Shown here: piece by piece, positions 15,868 to 23,205 of the stretch
Layout: every line of letters begins with the position of its first letter
Numbering within the stretch: the stretch's first letter is position 1
Assembly: GCA_946543085.1 (NCBI GenBank)
Contig: CAMNLM010000004.1
Span: forward strand, 1 to 52,275
DNA from: an uncultured Clostridia bacterium
GTDB taxonomy: Bacteria > Bacillota > Clostridia > Christensenellales > Aristaeellaceae
Reading direction: 5' to 3'
Length of the DNA: 52,275 bases
Position numbers and translations under genes: made by a program
The notes under the pieces: generated by a model
Databases searched by the model: none
Seen by the model: only the letters and a program-made list of their open reading frames with translations
What the model was told of the DNA's origin: nothing

Positions 15868-16869
15868 TTACTCAGCGTATTCGGCCGGGATCAGTTCGGC
15901 GGGCAGCTCCACGCCGATCTCCTTCAGATAGCGGACGGTGCCGGCGTGCAGGGGGCAGTTGAAGTTGGTCTCGTTCTCGGCGACCATGTAGCTCAGGCCC
16001 TTGTAGTATTCGACCAGCGCGCCGTCGTTCTCCAGCAGGGTCTTGGTGATCAGGTAAACGTATTCCTCAGGCACTTCGCAGCTGGTCACGAGCATGTTCC
16101 ACTCGGACACGGTGGTCAGGTCCTCGGTCACGGCCTTGTAGGAACCCGCGGGCATCACGGCGGGGCTGTAGAAGGAGTAGTTGTCGCACAGGAACTTCTG
16201 CTCATCCTCGCTCAGACCGACGAAGCTCAGCTCCTTGCTGGCCTCCAGCTCGGTGATGGCGGCGAAGGGGGGCAGGGAGAACAGCACGGCCACGTCCACC
16301 TGGGACGCGCCGACAGCGGTCGCGGTGGCGCCGTGGCCATCGTTGAAGATGCTGCCGGGGGTGATATTCATCTTGGGGAAGGCGTCACGGAACACGCTGT
16401 CCATGGCTGCGCCCTTGGAGCCCAGGCCGACCACCTTGCCGTTCAGGTCGTTCAGGGTCTTCGCGCCGGTGGAAGCGAGGGAATAGATGGTCAGATAGGA
16501 GGGATAGAGGGGCACCAGGCCGCGCAGGTTCTCCATCTTCTGGCCATGGGTCCAGTCCGCCTCGCCCTTGAAGGCTTCCTCGATGGAGGAGGTCATGGCG
16601 ACGCCGACTTCGGCTTCGCCGTTCTGGATCATGACCAGGTTGGCGGTGCCGCCGCCGGTTTCCTCAGCGGTCCAGTTGAAGTATTCGGGCAGCTTCTGGT
16701 TCAGATAGGAGGCGAGGCCTGCGGCGACGACATAGAAGTTGCCGCCGGAGGAGCCGCCAGCCGCGGAATAGCGCAGGGGGCTGGACGGCACGGGCACGTC
16801 AGTGGCCATCGCGGAGGTGAGAGAGAGGAGCATAGACAGCGCAAGTGCGAAAGCAAGAATCTTTTTCAT
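15868..16869 (-). CDS. TAXI family TRAP transporter substrate-binding protein
   Basis: Extracytoplasmic receptor for the fused TRAP permease. Seen: 333 aa; signal peptide MKKILAFALALSMLLSLTSAMA, no lipobox Cys. The mature part starts with RYSAAGGSSGGNFYVVAAGL, the Gly-rich first strand typical of TAXI proteins. Also seen are ETGGGTANLVMIQNGEAEVGVAM and LNGKVVGLGSKGAAMDSVFR. The start at 16869 is set by AGGAGG 8 nt upstream. It follows the PPC-domain gene by 32 bp and precedes the permease gene by 138 bp, which contain a long stem. Confidence 0.92.
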   Translation of the reverse strand: MKKILAFALALSMLLSLTSAMATDVPVPSSPLRYSAAGGSSGGNFYVVAAGLASYLNQKLPEYFNWTAEETGGGTANLVMIQNGEAEVGVAMTSSIEEAFKGEADWTHGQKMENLRGLVPLYPSYLTIYSLASTGAKTLNDLNGKVVGLGSKGAAMDSVFRDAFPKMNITPGSIFNDGHGATATAVGASQVDVAVLFSLPPFAAITELEASKELSFVGLSEDEQKFLCDNYSFYSPAVMPAGSYKAVTEDLTTVSEWNMLVTSCEVPEEYVYLITKTLLENDGALVEYYKGLSYMVAENETNFNCPLHAGTVRYLKEIGVELPAELIPAEYAE

Positions 16870-16901
16870 CTGTTTTTCCTCCTGTCGTTTGGATCGGTGA
16901 A

Positions 16902-17330
16902 CTATAAAATGCCGGGGCCATCTGGCATTGATCCCAAGGGAATCATGAACACGCGCAGCGAGCGGAAAGCGCGCCCGCGCACCAGTCCGCCGCCGACCAC
17001 ATGCCCGCCGGCCTGGGCGCAGCTGGCGTGAATGTGCACAAAGAGCGGGCTGGTTTTGTCCGGGTAGACGCGGGCCAGGTTCGGATCCATGCGCTCGCGC
17101 TTCATCACTTCGCCCGTGAAGCTGACGATCTCGCACGCGCCGGGGCATTCGGTGACCACAAGGTTCATCGGAATGCTGTTGTCTGCCGGGGCGTTATAGG
17201 CGGTATCGATCGCGGAGCCGATGGCCCCGACGATGAAGACCTCCTCCCAGCCGTGCGCGAGGATGAAGTCGGTGATCGTCTGGCGGATGTCCTGGCCGCG
17301 CTCCACGGTGACTTCGTACAGACCTTCCAT
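16902..17330 (-). CDS. PPC (DUF296) domain protein
   Basis: Small protein of the plants-and-prokaryotes-conserved (PPC/DUF296) family, known as a trimeric fold and a DNA-binding module in plant AT-hook proteins; prokaryotic roles are poorly known. Seen: 142 aa; VFIVGAIGSAIDTAY, then the signature HIHASCAQAGGHVVGGGL near residue 100 and the closing RVFMIPLG. Here it is embedded between a flavoprotein and a TRAP receptor, so a metabolic or ligand-binding role is at least as likely as gene regulation. Starts 4 bp after the upstream stop. Confidence 0.85.
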   Translation of the reverse strand: MEGLYEVTVERGQDIRQTITDFILAHGWEEVFIVGAIGSAIDTAYNAPADNSIPMNLVVTECPGACEIVSFTGEVMKRERMDPNLARVYPDKTSPLFVHIHASCAQAGGHVVGGGLVRGRAFRSLRVFMIPLGSMPDGPGIL

Positions 17331-17334
17331 CGCC

Positions 17335-18696
17335 TCAGCCCTGCCTTTCTACCTTCTTCATGGCCTGGCTGGCCGCGATCAGGATCGGGTCGTAGACCGG
17401 GGCGACGGAGGGCGAATAGACCAGATCCAGGTCGTTGACCTGGCTGACCGTCATGCCCGCCGTGATGGCGGCTGCCAGCGTGTTGATCCGCCCGGCCACT
17501 GACTCGCTGCCGATGGCCTGCGCGCCGAGGAGGCGGCCGGTCTTTCTGCAGAGTATCAGGCAGATGGTGTTGTCGCGGCTGCCGGGGTAATATGAGGCGC
17601 GGTCGCCCTTGGTGATCACCGAGGAAACCGCGTCGAAGCCCTCCGCGAGCGCCTGCTCGAGCGAGAGGCCCGTGGCGGCGATGGTCAGGTCGAAGGCCTT
17701 GGTCACCATGGAGCCGAGCACGCCGGGAAAGCGGTCGTGCAGGCCGGCGAGGTTGCCGCCCGCGATGCGCCCCTGTTTGTTGGCGGTGGTGCCCAGCGGA
17801 ATGTAGGCGGGTTTGCCGGTCAGGATATGGCGGGCCATGGCGCAGTCGCCGCAGGCGTAGATGTCCGGGTCGGAGGTGCGCATCTCGTCGTCCACGCGGA
17901 TCGCCCCGCGCAGGTCGAGCTCCAGCCCGGCTTCCTTCGCGAGCTCGCTCGCGGGCCGCACGCCGATGGACAGCAGCACCAGGTCCGCCGCCTGCAGGTC
18001 CTCCCCCTTCGCGCGCACGCCGCAGACGCGGCCGTCCTTCGTGCAGATCTCCTCCACCGCCGCGCCGAGGTGCACGTGCACGCCGTGGGCGGTCAGGGTC
18101 TCCAGCACGCGCTGGGAGAAGCTCTCCTCCAGGAAGGGCAGCAGACGCGGCATCATCTCATAGAGGTGCACCTCGACGCCCGCCAGGGTCATCTCCTCGG
18201 CGACCTCGATACCGATGAAGCCGCCGCCGATGATGGCCGCGCGTCCGCCCCTGCCGACCGCCGCCTTCAGGGAGATGCCGTCCTCCACGGTGCGCAGCGT
18301 GTGCACGCCCTCGGCGTCCACGCCGGGCAGGTTCGGGCGGACAGGCCGCGCGCCGGTGGCGATGACGAGCTTGTCGTAGGGATAGACGGCTGTTTCGCCG
18401 CTGTCCAGGTCGCGGACCGTGACTTCCTTCTTTTCGCGGTCGATGCGGGTGGCCTCCCGGTGGATGTAGGTGGGAATGCCGCGCTTGTCGCGCATCTGGC
18501 CGACCGTGAGGCTGACCAGATCATCCGGCGCTTCGATCATGCCGCCGACAAAGTAGGGCAGGCCGCAGGCGCCGTAGCTGATGTAACCGGATTTTTCAAA
18601 GACGGTGATCTCCAGGGACGGATCCACCCGTTTGGCTTTGGAGGCGGCGCTGAGGCCGGCCGCCGTGCCGCCGATGACGATGACCTTTCCGGGCAT
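17335..18696 (-). CDS. FAD-dependent CoA-disulfide reductase/NADH oxidase family protein
   Basis: Flavoprotein reducing a disulfide or persulfide (or oxygen) with NAD(P)H. Seen: 453 aa; N-terminal FAD site VIVIGGTAAGLSAASKAKR, then GYISYGACGLPYFVGG with redox Cys44, matching the single active-site Cys43 of CoA-disulfide reductases. The second Rossmann motif is AAIIGGGFIGIEVAEEM, and the late FAD motif DIYACGDCAMARHILTG is present. No C-terminal rhodanese domain, so it is the short form. The start at 18696 follows AAAGGAG. In context beside a cysteine-desulfidase-like enzyme, a role in sulfur or thiol handling is attractive but inferred. Confidence 0.88.
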   Translation of the reverse strand: MPGKVIVIGGTAAGLSAASKAKRVDPSLEITVFEKSGYISYGACGLPYFVGGMIEAPDDLVSLTVGQMRDKRGIPTYIHREATRIDREKKEVTVRDLDSGETAVYPYDKLVIATGARPVRPNLPGVDAEGVHTLRTVEDGISLKAAVGRGGRAAIIGGGFIGIEVAEEMTLAGVEVHLYEMMPRLLPFLEESFSQRVLETLTAHGVHVHLGAAVEEICTKDGRVCGVRAKGEDLQAADLVLLSIGVRPASELAKEAGLELDLRGAIRVDDEMRTSDPDIYACGDCAMARHILTGKPAYIPLGTTANKQGRIAGGNLAGLHDRFPGVLGSMVTKAFDLTIAATGLSLEQALAEGFDAVSSVITKGDRASYYPGSRDNTICLILCRKTGRLLGAQAIGSESVAGRINTLAAAITAGMTVSQVNDLDLVYSPSVAPVYDPILIAASQAMKKVERQG

Positions 18697-18881
18697 GGAA
18701 ATCTCCTTTCGCTTGGGCGGGAAGCAGGAAACGCGCAGCCGCGGCGGAAGCGCCGCCCGGCAGGAAGCCGCAAAGGCCTGCGGGATGGCTGCACGGGCTG
18801 CAGGAGGAGCCAGGGGGCTTGCGATCGCCTCCGGAGGCACGCTCCCGCAGCCGTTCAGCGCTTTCCTTCCCGGATTCAGAA

Positions 18882-19835
18882 TCAGACTTCGATATGATCG
18901 TGGTCGATATGATACTTCTCGATGACGCCCATCTCGGTCATGGTTTCCTTCAGATGGTCGAGGCGGGTGCCCATGTAGTCCTCATAGGGCTTGCGCAGGT
19001 GGCCGCCGGGCAGGCCGAGCAGATTCAGAGCGGCCTTGATGACCACGGGGTTGGAGAAGGTGTACAGTTCCTGCAGCAGCGGGAACCACTTGAAGTAGCG
19101 CTCGCGGCACTCCTCGATGATCTTCATGCTGGTCCAGGGGCGGGAATACAGGGCGGCTTCCTCAGGGATGATGTTGCCGCCGATATTGGCCGTGCCGGTG
19201 CCGCCGACGGCCAGGGTCGGGATCACGATGGAATACTTTGGGAAGTCGCAGCACATGATCTTCACCTTGCCGCCGCAGAGGCGCTGCACCTGCACGAGCT
19301 GCTCCACGCTGGGCATGGCTTCCTTGTCCACGACGAAGTTCGGGTGCTTCTCGGCCAGGAACTGGATGGTCTCAGGCAGCACCTGCACGCCGAGGCGGCT
19401 GGGGTTGTTGTAGATGCCGCAGGGAATGCTGATGGAGGACATGCAGGCGTCCAGGTGGTTCTTCGCGGCGTGCTGCGTGATGAGGACGTACGGCGGCACG
19501 GTGAACACGACGCCGTCCGCGCCCTCGGCCTCGCAGAACTGGGCGAAGGCGATGCTGGCCTCGGTGGTCAGGGACGCGGCGCTGAAGAACACGGGCACCA
19601 CCTTGAGGCCGCGGGCCGCGCGGTCCTTCATGTAGGCGATCACCGAGCGGACGATCAGCTGCTTCTCTTCCAGGGTCAGCAGGGTGACCTCACCCGCAGA
19701 GCCCAGGATGAACAGCTGGTTGGTGCCATACTTGATCTGGCGGGCAATCAGGAGCTTGAAGCCCTCGATGTCGATGTGGTTGTCCTCGGTGAAGGGTGTG
19801 GGCATGGCGACCCAGGAGCCTTGCAGATTCATCAT
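18882..19835 (-). CDS. Dihydrodipicolinate synthase family (DapA/NAL-type) lyase
   Basis: Class I aldolase-fold enzyme making or breaking a C-C bond, or dehydrating/deaminating, through a Schiff base with pyruvate-like compounds. Seen: 317 aa; Schiff-base Lys171 in FVVDKEAMPS, Tyr142 in GIYNNPSRLGV, and GSAGE at residues 45-49 where DapA has GTTGE. This change and the extra length argue against true DapA and for a catabolic subfamily. GGAGGAGG precedes the tandem ATGs (19835/19832). It sits between the cysteine-desulfidase-like gene and the flavoprotein. Substrate unknown. Confidence 0.88.
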   Translation of the reverse strand: MMNLQGSWVAMPTPFTEDNHIDIEGFKLLIARQIKYGTNQLFILGSAGEVTLLTLEEKQLIVRSVIAYMKDRAARGLKVVPVFFSAASLTTEASIAFAQFCEAEGADGVVFTVPPYVLITQHAAKNHLDACMSSISIPCGIYNNPSRLGVQVLPETIQFLAEKHPNFVVDKEAMPSVEQLVQVQRLCGGKVKIMCCDFPKYSIVIPTLAVGGTGTANIGGNIIPEEAALYSRPWTSMKIIEECRERYFKWFPLLQELYTFSNPVVIKAALNLLGLPGGHLRKPYEDYMGTRLDHLKETMTEMGVIEKYHIDHDHIEV

Positions 19836-19937
19836 GGTGAATTCCTCCTCCGTGTTGTGTGGATTGATGGATATATGTCCTGGGGAACACTCCCCCGGAA
19901 ACGCAATGGAACAGTACGCCGCCCCGGCTTTCCCGGA

Positions 19938-21206
19938 TTATTCCTCGAGCATGATCTTCAGGATCTCCACGTCGGTGGAGCGCATGCCCTCGCGGCCCAT
20001 GCGGCCGAAGCTGCGGATGGTCTCCTCAGTGTTGCTCTTCACCAGACCCTCGCCGCTGTGGAAGGTGCGGTTGTGGGCGGCCATCTCGTAGGCCAGGATG
20101 GCGGCGTCCACCGAGGACGCGATCTTGGCCGCGCAGGACGCCTTCGCCCCGTCGCAGACCATGCCGGAGATATTGGCGAGCGTGTTGACGATGGCCTCAT
20201 CGATCACCTCGCGGCTTGCCCCGTGCAGGTAGGCAATGGCGGCGCCCGCTCCCGTCGCCGCGGACACGGCCCCGCAGTAGGCGCTCAGCTTGCCCAGCTC
20301 GTTCTTCTGGTAAATCGCGATGAGGTTGCTCAGGGCGAGCGCGCGCAGACGCCGGTCCTCGTTCACGCCCAGCTCCCGCGCATAGACCTCCACCGGCAGG
20401 CTCACGGTCATGCCCTGGTTGCCGCTGCCCGAATTGATCATCACGGGCAGTACGCAGCCGTTCATGCGCGCGTCGCTGCCGGCCGCGGGCAGCGCCCTGG
20501 CGCGGGCCTGCACGCCGGTGCCGAAGCTTTCCAGGATGGTGGAGCCCACGTTGGCCCCGTAGTCGCCGGAGAGGCCCTCCATCGCGATGTCCATGTTGAG
20601 GGACACCTGCTTGTTGAGCAGCTCCGCGACATCGTCCAGCTGCAGCTCGTCCACAAAGTCGCAGATATCCCTGAGATTGAGCAGGGAGCGGTCCGTCGAC
20701 GCGGCCTTCTCTGGCACTGCCTCCTTGGTGAACAGGGTTTCGCCGTTGCGCTCGATGCGCACGATGTTCGTGTGGGAGAAGGCAATCTCCACCAGCGCGG
20801 TGTCCCCGCCCGCGCCCATCTCCACGATGATCTGCAGGTTTGCCCCGCCCTCGATCAGCTCCACGCGGCAGATCTTCCTGCGCACAAGGCTGCGGGTCAG
20901 ATCCAGGTCCTCCTGCGTGACGCCGGTCAGCACCTCCAGCTTTTTGTCCGGGTCGCCGCCGACCGCTCCGAGAATGGCGCTGGTCTCGATGCCCTTCATA
21001 TCGCCCGTGGTCGGCACGATCACAGCCTTCACGTTCTTGATGATGTTGCCGCTGGAGTGAACGACAATCCACTCCGGCAGACAGCCCAGGGTTTTCCGGG
21101 CGACGGCGGAGGCGTAGGCGATGGCGATGGGCTCGGTGCAGCCGAGGGCCGGTATCAGTTCTTCCTTCAGGATCTTCAGGTACTCGTTATAGATTCTCTG
21201 TTCCAT
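19938..21206 (-). CDS. L-cysteine desulfidase/UPF0597 (CyuA-YhaM) family lyase
   Basis: Iron-sulfur lyase; the characterised relatives split L-cysteine into sulfide, ammonia and pyruvate, and the fold is shared with iron-sulfur L-serine deaminases. Seen: 422 aa; ALGCTEPIAIAYASA with Cys23, YCGAVSAATGAG with Cys311, and GMVCDGAKASCAAK with Cys351/Cys358, which are the candidate [4Fe-4S] ligands; GSGNQGMTVSLPV lies in between. First gene of the minus-strand operon, 60 bp downstream of a near-consensus promoter, with AAGGAG before the ATG. The true substrate may be cysteine, serine or a related amino acid; an assay would be needed. Confidence 0.87.
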   Translation of the reverse strand: MEQRIYNEYLKILKEELIPALGCTEPIAIAYASAVARKTLGCLPEWIVVHSSGNIIKNVKAVIVPTTGDMKGIETSAILGAVGGDPDKKLEVLTGVTQEDLDLTRSLVRRKICRVELIEGGANLQIIVEMGAGGDTALVEIAFSHTNIVRIERNGETLFTKEAVPEKAASTDRSLLNLRDICDFVDELQLDDVAELLNKQVSLNMDIAMEGLSGDYGANVGSTILESFGTGVQARARALPAAGSDARMNGCVLPVMINSGSGNQGMTVSLPVEVYARELGVNEDRRLRALALSNLIAIYQKNELGKLSAYCGAVSAATGAGAAIAYLHGASREVIDEAIVNTLANISGMVCDGAKASCAAKIASSVDAAILAYEMAAHNRTFHSGEGLVKSNTEETIRSFGRMGREGMRSTDVEILKIMLEE

Positions 21207-21266
21207 GGGCCGCTCCTTTCACAGGCGTGTGGAGTAGCAACGCAGCTTTTTGAGGTTCCTGATCTC

Positions 21267-21295
21267 ATTATATGTTGATTCTGGCCGAATTTCAA
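21267..21295 (-). promoter_or_regulatory. Promoter of the desulfidase-TRAP operon
   Basis: On the minus strand TTGAAA (21295-21290) and perfect TATAAT (21272-21267) with a 17-bp spacer, 61 bp upstream of the first start codon at 21206. Confidence 0.8.
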
Positions 21296-21327
21296 CCTGA
21301 TGATATATAGTGTCAGCCAGGCAACAG

Positions 21328-21343
21328 TGTAGCCTGTGCTACA
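21328..21343. promoter_or_regulatory. Perfect palindrome TGTAGC-N4-GCTACA, likely Crp-family site
   Basis: A 16-bp palindrome with 6-bp arms and a 4-bp centre, centred about 75 bp upstream of the predicted start site of the operon. It lies between the operon and the gene for a Crp/Fnr-family regulator. The layout resembles FNR-type sites (half-sites around N4), and the distance fits activation from upstream of -35. Confidence 0.6.
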
Positions 21344-21375
21344 TTTCTCCCGAAAAGAGCGCGGCGCGCCGGCGC

Positions 21376-22065
21376 TCACTCCCGCGTCTGCCGCCGCATC
21401 GCCTCCACGGCCGCCGCGCTGATCTGCGTGCGGCGGTTCAGCACGCGGATAAAGCCCTCCCCACACAGCTCGCTGACCAGCTTGCTCACCGTCACCCGCG
21501 CCGCGCCGACCACTGTGCTCAGCTCATACTGGGTGTAGCCCAGGCGCAGATCGTACCAGCCGCCGTCCACGAGGCGGGAGGTGTCCGCCGCCGCGTAATA
21601 GATGCGCTTCAGCCGGTCCTTGCAGGAGTTGAAGCAAAGATTCTCGATCTCGTGGCGGAGGATCAGCATCTTTTTGGAATAGCTTGTGAGGATCGCCTCG
21701 CGAAAAATCTTGTTCTCCGAGAGCAGGCGGTCGTAGACGCTCACAGGGATGCAGAGCATGGTGGTGTCCGTCTCGGCCATGGAATACAGGCCGGTGGGCT
21801 CCCCCAGGTAGCTCGGGGTCTCCCCGAAGAACCAGCCAGCGGTGAGGGTATAGAGGGTCTTCTCCACCCCGTCCGTGCCGATCATATAGTGGCGCGTGCG
21901 CCCCTCTGCGATGTAATAAACGCAGTCCAGCCTGTCCCCGGGCGTGTGGAAAACGGTCTTCGCGGGGATGCGCATCTCCGCCGCGCAGCTCCCGATCAGC
22001 GTCTCCAGCTCTCCCTGCGCAGCCTCCGGTTGGGTCAGATTGGTCTCCTGCCACCGCACGCACAT
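21376..22065 (-). CDS. Crp/Fnr family transcriptional regulator
   Basis: Cyclic-nucleotide-binding-fold activator. Seen: about 229 aa; an N-terminal beta-barrel with DCVYYIAEGRTRHYMIG and GWFFGETPSYLGEPTGLYSM, a dimer helix, and a C-terminal winged helix YTQYELSTVVGAARVTVSKL. No Fnr-type N-terminal Cys cluster is visible, so it is not an obvious oxygen sensor. The ATG at 22065 is preferred: the predicted start of transcription is near 22100, which would leave only about 5 nt before the other possible ATG at 22095. It lies just upstream of, and in the same direction as, the operon it probably controls, with a palindrome in the gap. Confidence 0.9.
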   Translation of the reverse strand: MCVRWQETNLTQPEAAQGELETLIGSCAAEMRIPAKTVFHTPGDRLDCVYYIAEGRTRHYMIGTDGVEKTLYTLTAGWFFGETPSYLGEPTGLYSMAETDTTMLCIPVSVYDRLLSENKIFREAILTSYSKKMLILRHEIENLCFNSCKDRLKRIYYAAADTSRLVDGGWYDLRLGYTQYELSTVVGAARVTVSKLVSELCGEGFIRVLNRRTQISAAAVEAMRRQTRE

Positions 22066-22106
22066 CACCCCGCCTGTCCGATGTCTGCCTGCCATTTGAT
22101 GCGGCT

Positions 22107-22135
22107 ATTATAAACGATTCTTCGGCTCTTGTAAA
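22107..22135 (-). promoter_or_regulatory. Promoter of the Crp-family regulator gene
   Basis: Minus strand TTTACA (22135-22130) and TATAAT (22112-22107) with a 17-bp spacer. Transcription would begin near 22100. Confidence 0.75.
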
Positions 22136-22200
22136 CCTCGCCCCATGTGATTTTCCGCGCCGTTTTGCACTCCCAAAGCGGCTATTTCGGCCTCCGCCCA

Positions 22201-22229
22201 TTGCAAAGGACGCATCTGTCGGGTAAAAT
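22201..22229 (+). promoter_or_regulatory. Promoter of nagB with long GC-rich leader
   Basis: TTGCAA (22201-22206), 17-bp spacer, TAAAAT (22224-22229). The start codon is 238 bp downstream; the leader is GC-rich and holds several possible stems, but no known riboswitch was recognised in it. Confidence 0.6.
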
Positions 22230-22467
22230 AAAGATATCAGTAAATTGCGCAGGTCCGCACGAAGCGGGAGGCGCGCGATGGAAGCTTTTCGGTCCGTAAC
22301 GGCCGCCCCCGGCGCGGGGTGCGGAGCCCGCATGAGCGCGCGCCATCGGGGTGCGGAAAACCACAGAATTCGGGAATCACAGGAAAGCCCTGACCGGCGT
22401 CTGCCGCGTCACGGGAGGAAGGCATGCGTGCGACCTTTCCCTGCAGAACACAGAAGGAGAATCCGCG

Positions 22468-23199
22468 ATGAGAATCATCCGAGCCAGGGATTACAGCCAC
22501 ATGAGCCGCCAGGCCGCCAACATCATCTCCGCGCAGATCATCATGAAGCCGGATTGCGTGCTGGGCTTGGCCACCGGCTCCAGCCCCATCGGCGCCTACA
22601 GACAGCTGATCGACTGGCATCGAAAGGGAGATCTTGACTTCAGCCAGGTGCGGTCCTTCAACCTGGACGAGTATGTGGGGCTTTCCCCCAGCCATCCGCA
22701 GAGCTACGCGCATTTCATGCGGGAGCGTCTGTTCGGCCACGTCAACATTCAGCCTCAGAACACGCATATCCCGGACGGGACGGCAGAGGACGGCGAAGCG
22801 GAGTGCGCGCGTTATGACGCGCTCATCCGCTCCCTGGGCGGAATCGATCTGCAGCTGCTGGGGCTCGGGCCGAACGGCCACATCGGCTTCAACGAGCCCG
22901 GCGAGTTCTTCGAGAAGGGCACGCACCGGGTCGCGCTTTCCACGGAAACGATTCAGGCGAACAAGCGCTTTTTCGGCCGGGAGGAGGACGTTCCCCGCTA
23001 CGCCTACACAATGGGCATCTGCGATATCATGCAGGCGAAGCGCATCGTGATGGTTGTCTCCGGCGCGCAGAAAGCGGAGATTCTTCGCCGCGCCTTCTTC
23101 GGCCCGGTGACGCCCCTGGTTCCGGCCTCCATTCTCCAGCTGCACAGGCATTTCACCCTTGTCGTGGATCAGGAGGCCGGCGCGCTGCTGCCGGAGTGA
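22468..23199 (+). CDS. nagB: Glucosamine-6-phosphate deaminase
   Basis: Converts glucosamine-6-phosphate to fructose-6-phosphate and ammonia, the entry of amino sugars into glycolysis. Seen: 243 aa, the normal bacterial length; VLGLATGSSPIGAYRQL (phosphate loop), SFNLDEYVGLSPSHPQSY with the catalytic Asp, GLGPNGHIGFNEPG with the active-site His, and TMGICDIMQAKRIVMVVSG. The start at 22468 follows AGAAGGAGAA. It stands alone here without nagA. If the neighbouring uronate locus handles glycosaminoglycan fragments, NagB could process the hexosamine half. Confidence 0.95.
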   Translation: MRIIRARDYSHMSRQAANIISAQIIMKPDCVLGLATGSSPIGAYRQLIDWHRKGDLDFSQVRSFNLDEYVGLSPSHPQSYAHFMRERLFGHVNIQPQNTHIPDGTAEDGEAECARYDALIRSLGGIDLQLLGLGPNGHIGFNEPGEFFEKGTHRVALSTETIQANKRFFGREEDVPRYAYTMGICDIMQAKRIVMVVSGAQKAEILRRAFFGPVTPLVPASILQLHRHFTLVVDQEAGALLPE

Positions 23200-23205
23200 G
23201 GCGGT

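Noticed and set aside
18882-19835. Naming the DapA-family gene dapA
   Set aside because: GSAGE replaces GTTGE, the protein is longer, and it sits in a catabolic transport operon rather than with lysine biosynthesis genes.
18819-21278. Open plus-strand frame of 819 codons opposite the DapA-family and desulfidase genes
   Set aside because: Low-complexity His/Ala/Gly-rich product antisense to two motif-rich genes; no ribosome binding site.
22230-22467. glmS ribozyme or cobalamin-type switch upstream of nagB
   Set aside because: A few GGGAAGG-like words are present but the ordered conserved blocks are missing.
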